From Otis tarda (Eukaryota; Chordata; Aves; Otidiformes; Otididae), in contig CM048552.1 of assembly GCA_026413225.1 (NCBI GenBank), forward strand, positions 212,983,553 through 213,047,552: a DNA stretch of 64,000 nucleotides, read 5' to 3'. Below are positions 49,878-62,800 of the stretch, in pieces (position 1 is the stretch's first letter; each line of letters starts with the position of its first letter). A program made the translations under genes and the position numbers. The notes under the pieces are model-generated. The model was not told the origin of the DNA, did no database searches, and saw only the letters and a program-made list of their open reading frames with translations.

Positions 49878-52800
49878 ATGAAAGAGAGTTGGCTTCCGGG
49901 CAGGGTAGTGTCCAGGCGTTTGACACACCAAACTTCATACATCTATCATACCAAAACTGCAGATGAGAGTGGATCCATCATGACACACTTTTCTGAAAAG
50001 TTTCATCCAGAAGTGTGACATAACTATTTAATTACAGTGTGAACTATCTAATTACAACATATGAAGCTACATCATGCATTCTGAATTGTGTCTGCGTTAA
50101 GGCGTTACGACTGCAGTGGTGAGTCGATGTGATATAACACTGAATTACTGTCTCAGGCAACCTCTCTCTGTACCGAGTGCTGAGTGTGGCAGCTGTGGAC
50201 AATCTGAATCACTCAATGGTTTTCTGAGTTCAAATGCCGTGGTGGGTGTGAGCTAAAAGTTAGGCAACGCTAATAGATGGTTTAAACTTCACCCAGTGAA
50301 GTTAGCACAAGCCACGGAGCACCTTCTGTGAATGCTGCGTGATTTCTGTGATCCGTATTAATGGCTCTGTAGGTTCCTGGTAGAACCTGGAGCATGACTG
50401 TCTCAGGAAAGGGATACGGTGACTCTCCCTTGTTGGCTATACTTCAAAACCCAAGACTAGGTTTGTCACCTGTAAAATAAGAAGAGGACCTGTAGAATAA
50501 TCACTGCTGGTTGTGGGACTGGGCTGAGCAAGGCTGGGGGTCTTTACTACTCTAGGACTGAAATGTCCTCATCACTTCTGCTGCCCAAACTGTGTGTCCC
50601 GTCCACATCAGGTATGACTGAAGTAGGTTAGAGGACTGCTGATGCTTGAAGGAAAGAGGAATAAAACTCAGCAAGACTCCAGCACAGGTCAGCATCAGCC
50701 CATTTGATCAAAGGTGAAGCAGTGGTTCCAGACAAATTAATTTTTTTTTAGATGCCATCAGAGCAAAGATGCCACTCAGTGCTCCTGATGTATCAGAGCC
50801 AACCAGAAACAGTTTAACACCTTCCTTCTTGTATTCTCCTTTAAAAAGGAGCATTTCTACCCACCGCTTCCCTTGCCAGAGGCTCTGCGCTGTTCACGTG
50901 ACCATCTCCGTTTTTGACGCCAACGCTCTCTGAAGCTTTGGAGGCCAGACTGCTAATCTCTTGACAAGCAACCGTATTTCTTGACAGTGTGATTGGTGTT
51001 GGCCCATCGCCCTTAATGGCTTGGCCCTCTGACAGCTGGCAGTGATTTTCTGACGGCTGGAGCCCCAGTCACATGCCCCCTGACAGCAGCAGAATAATAT
51101 TCTCATGCCTGCGATAATGGCAAATGCATTTGGAAAGCTCATGAATAAAATTCCCTTCTCTGTCTCTTTTTATAACTCTGACATGCTTTTCTGTTGCCCA
51201 GTTTCTCCTCATTCTTTTTTTTTTTTTTTTAACCTCCCCTCCACACTTATTTCTTCCACTCTATTATTATTCCTCGTGTTATCGGAGTGACAGAGACAGA
51301 CACTTCTAATTTCTTCCCTACTCCAGGCTCAATGCTCTTTCTTCTGCTCTTTGAGCAATCTTCCCCAGATATTGTTGGCAGGAGGCTCTGTCAGTGCTGA
51401 GTCCTGTGTGAAACTGTCGTGTGGAGCCCCTCTTATTTTGCTCCTACCAGCTTCTAACAATGCCGATTCCATCTTCCATCGCCCTCGCTTGCCAGCTTTG
51501 ATATTTATTTCCAAAACAAGCCTTTGACTCTTGCGTTTTTCTCAGGAAATTTTGGGCTTGGTTCCACAAGCCTGACGTACCTCCTAATTCAAAGCACGGA
51601 GAGGAACCTTGGGTTCAGGGAGGCAGGGGGAAGGGGGAGCTGCAATGTAAAAGGTGATTTTTATTTTTGCCTTAGCTTGTGGGAAATATAGCTTGCCCTC
51701 AGCTGAGCAGGAGGAGGTGGCTGGGGCTTTTAGCTCGGCTACGTGTTGGAGCAGGAGTCGAGGAAGCAGAGTTTGGGGATTTTCTTAATGGGACTTATTT
51801 ATTATCCCAGAGAAACTGGCCGTAGGAGGGAGGGGATTGCTGGCAGCATGCGGGAAACCTCCTGTTTCAGCAATCTGGGTTGAAAGATTAATGTCTAATT
51901 CTCTAGGGGTTCTGATAAGATAGGAAAATAGATTATCCTGCTGTTTATAATACCAGCCTCAAAATGAATGTATGCCCCTAAATGAACAGTCCTACTTCTT
52001 TTTCAAAGGTGGGACATCGCCGCACAAACCAAACAGGTACGGTTGCGCGTAACAACACCCCACCCCAGCCACGCTCCCTATTCCGTGATCCCTATTTCAC
52101 GATTGCACGCGTTTAGCTGTGGTCAGCGGTACCCAGTGAGCCCAGCTCCAAGGCTGAAGCAGCTCCCGAGCTGTGCTTGCTCTCTGAAAAGCAGACTCTG
52201 GCTCCTAAATCTGGCAGTGTGAGTGCTTTGCTGGCTCTGAGCCTGCCTGTAGCAGAAGTACAGAACTTCCACGTTGCGTTTAGGAATAGCTGAGCGGAGA
52301 AAACCACTCCCTTGCCGGTTCCCGTGTCCTCCTCTGGGTGATGTGAACAAGAGCTGGGACCTGCATGACTACACCCAGCATGGGCTCTTGCCTTTCCTTT
52401 CACAGCTGTGCCCCAGGCTGTGGACATGTATGGGAAGAACATGGGCATCAGCTTGGTCCTGAAAATGAGCTTAAACCCGACCGTCTTTGGGACTATTTAT
52501 ACACAGGACAAGAGCAATGCAGGTGGAGACAAGACGTTCTTAAATCATGTTGCAAAGGAGATGCACAGCTGGAGCGCGAAACTCCTTTGGTTCTCAAAGA
52601 CGTGTCAGAAAGAGCTGGTTTAGGTGTTAGCAGGGTAACTCGGGCGTGCAGCCACTGCAAGGGATAAGGACATGAGGCTCCTGCGTTGAAGGAGCTGTTC
52701 TGGGCTTGGCTGTGATTTCTCTTTATCTTTCTCCTGCTTTGTAGGTGCACTGGTTCCTACTGGCTTGTGCTGGTGAGGAAGGAAGATACAACAGCTTCAT

Positions 52801-53729
52801 GTCCCACCTGAGTCTAAGTCAGCCTAGAAACACTTCCAGGCACTGCAGGACCTCTTTTCCAGGGGTTTATGAGAAAAACCTGCAAGGTGCTCTCCCTGAG
52901 CTCTCCCAAAGGCAAGAATATACTTTTTGGAAGAGTTTAGGGGAACTCCAGGAGAACAGCTTCTTTTGGAAGCAAGGAAATCACTGCAGCTACCCGTTAA
53001 GCCAGGTGGGTGAGCTGAAACAAGTGGCTCCCTGGACCCCCATCATTGTTCTTGGGAACGTAGTTAGGACAAGCTATTACCCTGTGCTGTGGGAGTGTCT
53101 CCAATTAGGAAAAATACCTTGCAGTTTCCTCCCATTGCTGTACTACGCTGCTGCTAACAAGGGACTGTCACAGGGGATCTCACTTTATTCTGCACAGAGG
53201 CTTTCACATGGGCTGTCTTCCCAAGTGCTCGGAGTTACCTCAAGGGTATTTTAACTGGGAGTTTGTGAAATACTCTCTGGAGCACTTACTGGTGGTCCAG
53301 GAAGATGATCTGGGCCATGGTCCACCTTGGTTTTCTGCTCTCAGGTATTGGGATGCTGTAGGATGAAGCAGAGCAGAGCCCAGTGCTCTCCTGAACTCTG
53401 GGCATCGTAGTGCCACCGGGGTTTCTTGTCTCCTGTAAAGGTGCGCTGTGATCCTGTCTTGCTGTTGGTAGCAACAGGCCATCAGCTTTGCGCTGAGTTT
53501 GCAAGGCCTCAGGTGTGAGCCTTGACAGGTTTTTGGACTGGACCCGACTCGGCCCGGCCCGGCTGCAAGAAGTGGAGAGGAGATGAGATGTGAAGAGAAC
53601 CTGAGAGGTGTCTGCCCGAGCCAGTTGTGAAGGATTTCTTGTGAGAGGAACGGCTGCAGACGCCAAGGTCAGTGAAGAAGGAGGGGAAGCAGTAATGCTG
53701 CTCCTGGCAGAGATTCCCCTGCAGCCTGT

Positions 53730-54120
53730 GGTAATGACCATGGTGAAGCAGGTTGTCCCCCTGCAGCCCATGGAGGCCCACGGAGGGGCAGAGATCCACC
53801 TGCAGCCCATGGAGGACCCCACATCACGGCAGGCGGATGCCTGAAGGAGGCTGTGGCCCGTGGAGGGCCCCACTGGGGCAGCTGTTCTGGAGGGACTGCA
53901 CCCCGTGGAAGAGATGACCTACGCTGGAGCAGTGCACAAAGGACTGTGGCCCGTGGGAGGGACCCCACGCTGGAGCAGGGGAGGAATGTGAGGAGTTCTT
54001 CCCCCGAGAAGGAAGGAGCAGCATAAAGCAACATGTGATGAACTGACCGCAACCTCCATTCCCTCTTCCCCCCTGTACCGCTCGGGGCGGGTAAGGAGGT
54101 GGAGAAAATTGAAAGCTGAA
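53730..54120 (+). repeat. GC-rich tandem-repeat block resembling an avian LTR-type repeat
   Basis: Several related units of roughly 30 to 50 bases follow each other, with shared words such as CTGCAGCCCATGGAGG, GTGGCCCGTGGAGGG and CCACGCTGGAGCAGG. The block ends in TGTGATGAACTGACCGCAAC and a C-rich stretch before AT-rich DNA resumes. I recognise this arrangement as a widespread avian interspersed repeat, probably from an endogenous retrovirus-type LTR element, but I cannot name the family. Reading frames across it are by-products of the repeats and I see no retroviral protein motif. Confidence 0.6.
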
Positions 54121-54797
54121 GTTAATTTGCTATACTTTTGTATCACCACACGAGCAGCAGTAACAAGCAGTTATTCTATGAAGACCAAGACACAGCTCTA
54201 ACACAATGATGTATTACAGAGAAATACAAGGCTCGTACCTTGAGAAGTGGAGATACAGGATGAGGGGGAGAGGAGCGCAGGCATGGTATGAGAGAAAATG
54301 GGGCATGGGCTGGCACTGGACACCTCATGGCTGTAAACAACTCACCCATGACAGAAATGCAGACCTGGATTTGGACAAAACTAATTTTAGGGTTAACAAA
54401 GAAAACAAAAAAAAATTGTATCTAAGATACCTAAAATATCTACAGTAAATTAGGATGTAATCTGGATCTGTAGACTAATAAAGAAAGAGAAAGGTGTAAG
54501 AACATATTAACAAGCATATAAAAGTGAGCCAAAGTGGATTTTAGAGTGAGGAAGGATAAACCAGTAGCATAAGCAGCTGGTTTCTTCCCAATGAAACTCA
54601 ATGGAGGCTGATCACTTGTGGTCTTACCACAAGTTTAAGACCCAATGGAGCTAAGGAAGAGTGAACGTAACTCCAGAAAATGGGATAGAAACTGAATTGA
54701 TGCAATTTTAATTGTATTATTACTATTATTGGCACTTTTTCTATATGGAATTACTCTATATGGAATTCTTATTCTTTCTTTTTCTCTAATAATTAGA

Positions 54798-55463
54798 ATC
54801 ATAGAATCATAGAATGGTTTGGGTTGGAAGGGACCTTCAAAGGTCATCTAGTCCAACCTCCCTGCAAGGAGCAGGGACATCCCTGACTAGATCAGGTTGC
54901 TCAGAGCCTCATCCAGCCTGGCCTTGAATGTTTCCAGGGATGGGGCCTCCACCAGCTTTCTGGGCAACCTGTTCCAGTGTTCTATAACTTGCATTGTAAA
55001 AAAATTTTTCCTAATTTCCAATCTAAATCTTCCCCCCTCTATTTTAAAACCATTACCCCTCGTCCTATCACAACAGGCCCTACTAAACAGCCTCTCCCCA
55101 TCTTTCTTGTAGGCCCCCTTGAGGCACTGGAAGACCACTATCAGGTCTCCCCGGAGCCTCCTCTTCTCCAGGCTGAACAGCCCCAATTCTCTCAGCCTGT
55201 CCTCATAGGAGAGGTGCTCCAGCCCTTTTATCATCTTCGTGGCCCTCCTCTGGACCTTCTCCAACTGGTCCATGTCCTTCTTGTGTTGGGGGCTCCAGAA
55301 CTGGACGCAGTACTCCAGGTGGGGTCTCACCAGGGCAGAGTAGAGGGGGAGAATCACCTCCCTCGACCTGCTGGCCACGCTCCTCTTGATGCAGCCCAGG
55401 ATGCAGTTGGCCTTCTGGGCCGCAAGGGCGCATTGCCTGCTCATGTTGAGCTTCTCGTCCACC
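54798..55463 (-). mobile_element. CR1 LINE 3' copy with 192-codon open frame and likely target duplication
   Basis: This is the longest CR1 piece in the window. On the minus strand an uninterrupted frame (54887-55465) reads [39 protein letters not shown] and on to the normal CR1 polymerase C-terminus, followed by the 3' end and tail. AATTAGA flanks both ends (54791-54797 and 55464-55470), which fits a 7-base target-site duplication. It is 5' truncated and lacks the catalytic core. Confidence 0.93.
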
Positions 55464-56627
55464 AATTAGATCGAGACTAACAATGATTCTTGAATTAGAG
55501 AGTTAAGATTTCAATTATACTAACAGTAAGTTCTTTGCTTTACCCGTATATGGTGTCCTTCCTCTCTGCCCCGGCACAACATTTGGATTATAACACTTCA
55601 GAGGCTGATTTTTTTTTTGGATGAAATACAAATATCCACAAAGTAGGTGTTTCCATCCAAGCTGGTTACCACAGATGCCCATTATTGTCAGCGGAGACTA
55701 TAATTTAATCTTAAAGTAGAAGGCTAAAAAAGGGTCAGATTAATCATCCTGTAAGACTGTTTCCTTTTTTTTTTTTTTTTCTGTTAATTATACACAGAAC
55801 CCAGGCTGAGTAGCTTAGACGGAATTAGTTTAAGACTTCAGATGTCTTGGAATGATGTGGATCCAGCCCAGATGGGCATGCTGTTCTGACTTCACGTGAT
55901 TTTGTCTGCAGACTTGCAATGTCCTTGAGACAGATGATCCTGGGAACCCTTCCTAGAGGGAACTGTTGATCATGTAGCGTTGCTGCAAGGGTAGAAGGAG
56001 CATGCAGAAGTAGCTCACCAGGGAGCTTACAAATGGGGTCGGGTCCCATTTGAGAAGTTAGGATTTCCTCACTGTTTCCTCAAGCCAACACCAAAGGATG
56101 GTCTTGTATTTTAATAAGTGAATTTAGATGCAAATGCAGGCTGCAGCTGACACCCCGAGCAGCGCAGGCATAGCTACGCTGGTGAACGACAGTGACAGCT
56201 ACGCTTGCATTCATTTTCCTAATATCAGGCTGAATTTGTTAGCATGACTTTTCAGTTAGTTGTCTAATCTGAGGCACTTAAAAAGACCTGATACTCAGAA
56301 AACGCTGTTTCTTTCCAAGATCATTGAGACACTGATGTTACAGAGAGATGCTACATCAACAAACCAGCTTGTCTGTGCTAATGGATGGAATTCCAGGGAA
56401 GGACATGCACATGAGTCTGCCTAGGTTGGAGCTCAGGCTTTGAAGAACATTTCCTACCAGGCTGAAGCATCTCTCACTGAATATATCAGTCCCTCACTAT
56501 TGATTTATTAAGTGTATTTATTTTACCAGAGAGCTCCCCTTGCTGGCTGGTAAGATCTCCTGCCCTGGCCCTGGTCTTACGCAGAACTTAGAGCCCTTCT
56601 CCAGGGCCCCTGGTAGACCCTGATTTA

Positions 56628-56910
56628 TCATAGAATCATAGAATTGTTTAGGTTGGAAAAGACCCTTAAGATCATCAAGTCTAGTCCTTAACGTAACGCT
56701 GCCAAGTCCACCACTAAACCATGTCCTTAAGTGCCGCATCTGCATGTCCTTTAAATACCTCCAAGGATGGTGACTCCACCACCTCCCTGGGCAGCCTGTT
56801 CCAGTGCTTCACAACACTTTAGGTGAAGAAATTTTTCCTAATATCCAATCTAAACTTCCTCTTGAGGGCATTTCCTCTTGTCCTATTACTTATTACCTGG
56901 GAAAACAGAT
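56628..56910 (-). mobile_element. CR1 LINE 3' fragment, older subfamily
   Basis: The copy opens with TCATAGAATCATAGAATTG and continues GGTTGGAAAAGACCCTTAAG, then CCACCACCTCCCTGGGCAGC and TTTCCTCTTGTCCTATTAC. These features belong to CR1, but to a different subfamily from the other pieces. It ends around 56910 near CTGGGAAAACAG, judged by eye. Confidence 0.85.
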
Positions 56911-59312
56911 TCTTATTATAAGGGACTTATTTTTCATGCTGGGACTCCACGTGCCTTGTTGGAAGAAAGCACCGTATTGCAGAAGGCCTCTGCAGCATGC
57001 ATAGATGGAGTAGAGGTTGTTCAGCTCAGAGATCAGGCTTTGAATCCTGGCATCTTCTGCATCTCAGAACATCTTCCACACCTAAAGACATCTTCCCCAT
57101 CTCTGGAGCCTTCGTTTCTCCATGAGGCTGCCGTTTCCATCCTGCATTCCTCCTGCCATTCATCATCCCTTCCTGGTTTAGGGCTAGCATCAAACAAGAG
57201 CTCTCAGGATGGCTTACATCTTCCATGTGCATTACCCTATGGATGGAGAACGGGTCCCAGTGTGCTGCAGCTGATAGCAAGGCTGGGGACTGGAAATGAC
57301 CCTGCTAATCATCTTTTACCAATGCAATCAGGGCAGGGAGAACCAAAAAGCTTTTCCTACGAGAGAGTTTCTTTGCATGAAAAGGCAGCGAAACAGGAAA
57401 ACCTGCAACATTTCCTTTGCTTTTAAATTTGAAATTGAAATTTGCGGTAGAGAGCAGCCATTTCACAGTGCAGCCTGTGCTAATCAATTGTCCCACATAC
57501 CAGTTTTTAATTAAACAGGCAACTGGAGTGAATTAGGGCAGGGACAGACGCACAGGGAAATTTGGATTGCAGATGATCGTAGGATGATGCAGTGAGTGCT
57601 GGCAGCCAGGAGCTCTCGAGTCTGTTGCCGACTCAGCTGCAAAGCCTTATGTTTGACCTTGGGCCCATTCCTAGTCTTGAATCTTTACGTATCCCTCACC
57701 TACACAACGTGTAGGTCTTCAGGATGGTCCCTGCCTGTAACTTTACACGGTACCTTCCCCTAGGGACTGAATTGTGGTTGCTGAGATGCAAAGAGATATC
57801 ACAAAAATGCCGTAACGCTGCGGCTCTTAGAAACATTCTGTGTGCAGGTAGATAGAAGATAGTTGCCTAAAAGATCTCCCATAGGATAATGAGGATAAAG
57901 CGCACTGAATCAGGTTGGTTCATGGTTTAGAACCACTAAGGATTAATCGATCTCTACCCTACTGATTCAAGGGTGTTTATTTGGTCCATCTTTGCTCCAA
58001 ACAAAAGTTCCTTTGTGTTAACTGGGAATGTATTTTTGCTTCTGTCAGGTCTAAAATTGGTTAGCAAGAAATGCAAGAGTTGCCAATAAGAGTGTTTTGG
58101 CAATAAATACCCTTGTGTCGGGACAGGACCGCTTGTGAAGGTGGTAGTATTAATGATGTGATATCGCTGGAGTGTTTCCTGATTATTGGACATCCATACC
58201 ATCCATTGGTATGGATTCCTGAACAAACACTTATTCATCTAAAATTGTATAACATTTCTTAGAACTATTTTCTGTTTGCACTGAAGACCAGCATTTGCAT
58301 CTAAGCTTAGTCTTACGGAGCTGGTCAATGTACAGGTAGTCCCTCCTGCCAAAAGTGTATGGTTTGACTGAAAAGGCAGAGGTGAGGGGGACAGGAGATC
58401 CATGGAGGTAGGGTTATCCATCCCTGCACTGGTGGATGCAAGTCAAGTGACCAAGAGCTTTTGTCTCCGGTGCCCAGTCTCATCCAACTGATGGCAGATG
58501 GTCTGTTGGTGGCCACCGTCTGAGCCCCAAGTCCTGGGACAGTGCTTCTCACTTGCCACCTTTATCTTAGAGGATTTGGCACCAATGTCCCATGTTGCAG
58601 AAGAGCTGGGTAAACGAGTCAGCTGGGATTTTGCTTCCTACCATATCTCAACTCAAGAGGGGTGACTGAAGCAGTTCACTGCTTCTCGACTCAAGCCATG
58701 CTTCCTCTTGCCAGTTATAAGATTAAAACACAAGTAAATTCTATGGGACTTTCTTCCTTTTTCTTTCCCCATAGGAGGTGCAGCAGGTTCTCAGTTTCCA
58801 ATTTTTTTTTCCTTTTTAATACAGCCAAGGCAGTTAGGAATGTAATTAAAAATTCAGACTGAGAGTCCTCTGTAGTCACACAAACCCAAGAGCTGGGACT
58901 CACCCCTTTCCAACCCTGCCTCCTCACCTTCCCACAGTGTAGGATGCACACTGAAGAAGACGAAAACAGTGAAAGGCTCAATAGATGATGATTTGATGAC
59001 TCATATTTGATGAATGCCTCACAAACAGCTTTACATGGAGCTGCAGTAGTTTAACTGCTTCAGCCCACTTTGTGTCTAAGGCAGAGAGACTACAGTCCCT
59101 TCTGCTTTGTGGCAGCAACGCTTCCAGTGCCAAATGTTGTGCTTTGTTAATCCGAGTGTATCAAGAGACAACTGCCTTTTGCTATTTGCAGCACGTAAAA
59201 ATCAATATGCCACTTACATATCCTCCCTGACTGTCAGCCCAGTCACTTCTGCTCTGCTATCGGGTGCAGAAAGTTTACCTCCTTCAAGCAGAACGCTGTC
59301 TGTTTTCTGCAT

Positions 59313-59861
59313 GAATCATAGAATGATAGAATCATAGAATAGTTTGGGTTGGAAGGGACCTTTGAAGGCCGTCCAGTCCAACCCCCCCTGCAAGGAGCAG
59401 GGACATCTCCAACCAGATCAGAGCCCCGGCCAACCTGGCCTGGAATGTTTCCAGGGATGGGGCATCCACCGCCTCTCTGGGCAACCTGGGACAGTGTGCC
59501 ACCACCCTCAGCATAAAAATGTCTTCCTTATGTTCAGACTGAATCTACCTCCGTCTGTTTTAAAACCATTACTCCTCATCCTATCACAACAGGCCCTGCT
59601 GAAGAGTTTTTTTCCCCATCTTTCCTGCAGCCCCCTTTGGGCACTGGGAGGCTGCTCTAAGGTCTCCTCAGAGCCTTCTCTTCTCCAGGCTGAACAGGCC
59701 CAGCTCTCTCAGCCTGGCATCACAGGAGAGGTGCTCCAGCCCTCTCATCATCTTTATGGCCTCCTCTGGACTCTCTCCAACAGCTCCACGTCCTTCTGAT
59801 GTTGGGGGCTCCAGAGCTGGGACACAGTGCTGCAAGTGGGGTCTCACCAGAGCGGAGTAGA
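59313..59861 (-). mobile_element. CR1 LINE 3' fragment, minus orientation
   Basis: The piece begins with three reversed tail octamers (GAATCATAGAATGATAGAATC) and runs through the reverse complement of the CR1 3' end and polymerase C-terminus to GGTCTCACCAGAGCGGAG. Its coding frame carries shifts, so it is older than the copy at 54798-55463. Confidence 0.9.
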
Positions 59862-62800
59862 TGAATGCCAGAAATGCTCCACCATTATAGCCCCGTCTAA
59901 ATTACAGATGGGAGAAAAGGATTTATGAAGGATATTACAGGATGAGTGGCCTGTGGAAAAAGAATACTGGTCCCCATGGACATGGATATTCTTTCTATTT
60001 TGACAAACATAAGCTTTTACTGAGAATCAGATTTTGACCATACACCTCAACTGTAAGGTGCTTGTAGGCCTCTGTCTTGGAGGTATGGTGGAAGCAGGTG
60101 AGGAGAAGATGAGATCCAGGGGCCAAGAATCCCTGGACATCTCTGTGGTGCGACAGTAGCCATCATCCCCTTCTCCTTGCCCTCTCTGCCGGATAGATGG
60201 CACCCACTTCACCTTAGTGCTTGTTCCAATTGCAGCAAAAAGACCGAATTTTACCAGTTTTTCCCTTGTTCCATCCCCCCATGGAGGCTGAAAGGAGACA
60301 CTGGGGTTTCTCCAGAAGCCTTTCTCTCCTCTCAGCAATGCCTCCTCCTCAGTCCTGGCCATGGCGAAGGCTGGCTCCGAGCCCACCCCGGCTCCTCCTG
60401 GGGGAAGGTGCCAGCAGATGGTGCTCTAAGACCCCAAATTTAGCTCTTCTGCCCCACATCCCAGAGCAGGGGCACCTTGGCACAAGCACCCCCACAGCAC
60501 CTTCCCTGCTCAGGCCTTTCCAACCCTGGACACTGCACCTTGAAGCTTCTATAGGACCAAATGCTCAAGATGAAGTTCCAAAGTTGTGCGTGTTATAACA
60601 TCGTCTAGCTCCATCCATCCCTCAGGGCCTTTTGTACCGGTAGCATTTTTCCCTGGCAGTGGGGATTTCCAAGCTACATCAAAAATGATATTAACTTCTT
60701 TCATCAGAATTAATATGTTCTGGAGAAGCTCAACTAATTCTTTCCTCTTACTTGCCCATAAAACGCTGTGGCCTGCGTCTTATCGGCATATCCTTGTACC
60801 ACGTTGACATGAGGACAGTGGTGAGGCAGTCCAGCTCAGAGATGTTGCCAGCAATCTTCAGGGATGAACCAAGCCATTTTCTAATAAAAAGACAAATTTC
60901 AAGGACGAGAAAAAAAAAAACACTTCTGCTGATGACAATATACCCTGGACTCAGGCAAAAAATGGCAGTGCTGGTGAGAGTGAGTTATGACTGTGCTCTG
61001 TAGTTTATAGGAGAAGTAAGGTCTGTGTTTACAAAGCAAGAAGAAGAGTGTTAGAAGATGCTTTTAAGCTGTCAGCTATTTATGTCCCTTGCTTGTTTAA
61101 TTATGGACTAAACATAATGGTGGTAGAGACCGGAGCGTGCAAGTACTTGATGCTTTGGCGTAAAAGCAGTGTAGAAACTTTAAATTTGTTTCTCATTTTG
61201 TGCTATGGTTATGATTTGTGGGGAAGCAATAACAAGAGGTGAAGGTTTGCCTGCATCACCTAGGGCGCGGTCGTTTGGGTATTTGGACTGGGAGCTCAGA
61301 CAGCAAGTTTTGTGTCCTTGCAGCTTCTGAGCCCGTCTGTTCGATAGCGGCTGTGAATACCTTTGTTATTTTGTGGGGAATCCCCCAAGCTCCCATTTCA
61401 GTAACGACTCGTCCTTGCTGGGACCCAAGCTGCTGATGCTCACCCAAGAAAAGCCAACGCCATTGTGTTTGCTCCAAAACTCGCAACTGGTTTTCGTGGC
61501 CAAATCTACAGAAATCACTTTTCCCCACCAAAATGCAGCTGTCTCAGAGATCAACCCGCAGCAGGGGTTTAACGCTGCGCAACTGCTTAGCAAGAAGACT
61601 CGGGCATCCTGCTGAAACTGCAAGGGGGAATTTGGGTTAGCAGGATATAATTACCAGAGCTGTAGTTTGGCTGTGTGACTGAAGCTAACATCCTTTCACT
61701 CCAGAAAATTGCTGTGAAAGATTGCAGGCGAACATGAGTCTCATTCGCGGGTCCCATCCAGGAGATGGCAGCTCCCACAGCGGCTGTGGCATCCATCGTG
61801 GGAGGAGGAAGATGCTGGAAATGCTGCTTTGGAAGCCCTTCAACCCTCCTGCGCCTTTGCTTTTGGGGAGAGGGTGGAGGAAGAAACAAGCAATTTGATA
61901 GAAAACAGAGAAATACACCAGTAATGGCATAGCTGTCAACAGTCCCTGTGGATAACCTCACGACAGCAGAATTATTTATAGACAGAAGTGTCTGAGAACT
62001 TATTTTCTTTGACACTGTGGCCACGGCAAAGTAATGGATAGCTCTATGGGATGGGTTTTCAAAACCGCTCAATTAGGATCAATGGGGTGCAAAATTACAT
62101 GTGCAGAGAAATAGAAACGTAGATGTTTGAGATGAAAAGGGCCTTGTTGGCCTGCCAGCACCACCCAGTTCCCAACGGGACAGAAAGAGAGCTCTTTTCT
62201 AAGCACCCTGATGTAAAATTATTCTCTTTTTACGGATATTTTTGAACACATGACTATGACACGTGGAGCCTGAGAACTCCGCATGCCTGTGTGTGTATAA
62301 ATCCCTGTCTATGCAGGGAAATTGGTTTGCTTCTCTCCAGAGGAAGAAAGTTAGAAAGAATTTGATTTAAAGTGGAGTTCCTATTTTGAGTCATTCCTTG
62401 GGATAAGGGTAAGGGTAGCTTTTTTTTCCAGAAGGGCATATCCATCTGAGGAGGTCATCGGAGAGAGTGGTGGTCAGAAATTACTCAGAAGTGCAGCCAG
62501 AAGGTCTCCTTATTCTTATTCTTCCTTGGCTTGCTCACAACCGCAAATAAAAAAGTATCACTAGCCTGAAAATCAGTGGTCTTCTCCTTGAGTAAGGAAG
62601 CATTTGGCTCAGGGATGGACAGGAAGATTTTATTTTACTGCTACAAATTTCTTTGTGTCTAGTGACCTTTGGGATTTTGAGGGATCCGAACTTTCAGATC
62701 ACACTCAGTCCCTGGGAAAAATGTCCCTCCAGTTCTGCTTTTTTTCTGATTAGGGAGGAACTTTGGTCCTGAGAGGGGAATGCAGCTCACTGCTTATTTC

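Larger units (their letters stand above)
46840..53729. other. Intergenic stretch with two CR1 sites, no gene seen
   Basis: Apart from the CR1 hairpin at 48889-48996 and the CR1 piece at 49587-49877, I see only short frames. The longest is 169 codons at 52745-53254 on the plus strand. It has no recognisable domain, no supporting splice pattern and a mixed composition, so I do not call it a gene. Confidence 0.55.

Noticed and set aside
52745..53254. 169-codon plus-strand open frame
   Set aside because: It has no recognised domain and no splice or promoter support. It lies next to a repeat block and has mixed composition, so a chance frame is more likely.
53286..53873. 195-codon minus-strand open frame
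   Set aside because: It partly overlaps the GC-rich tandem repeat, and its Ser/Arg/Pro-rich sequence matches no known protein.
62105..62175. Possible very old CR1-like terminus (AGAAACGTAGATG...AAAAGGGCCTT)
   Set aside because: Similarity is too weak by eye to separate it from chance. A similar weak case is 25350-25395 (GAAGGGAC...CTCATCTAGTC).
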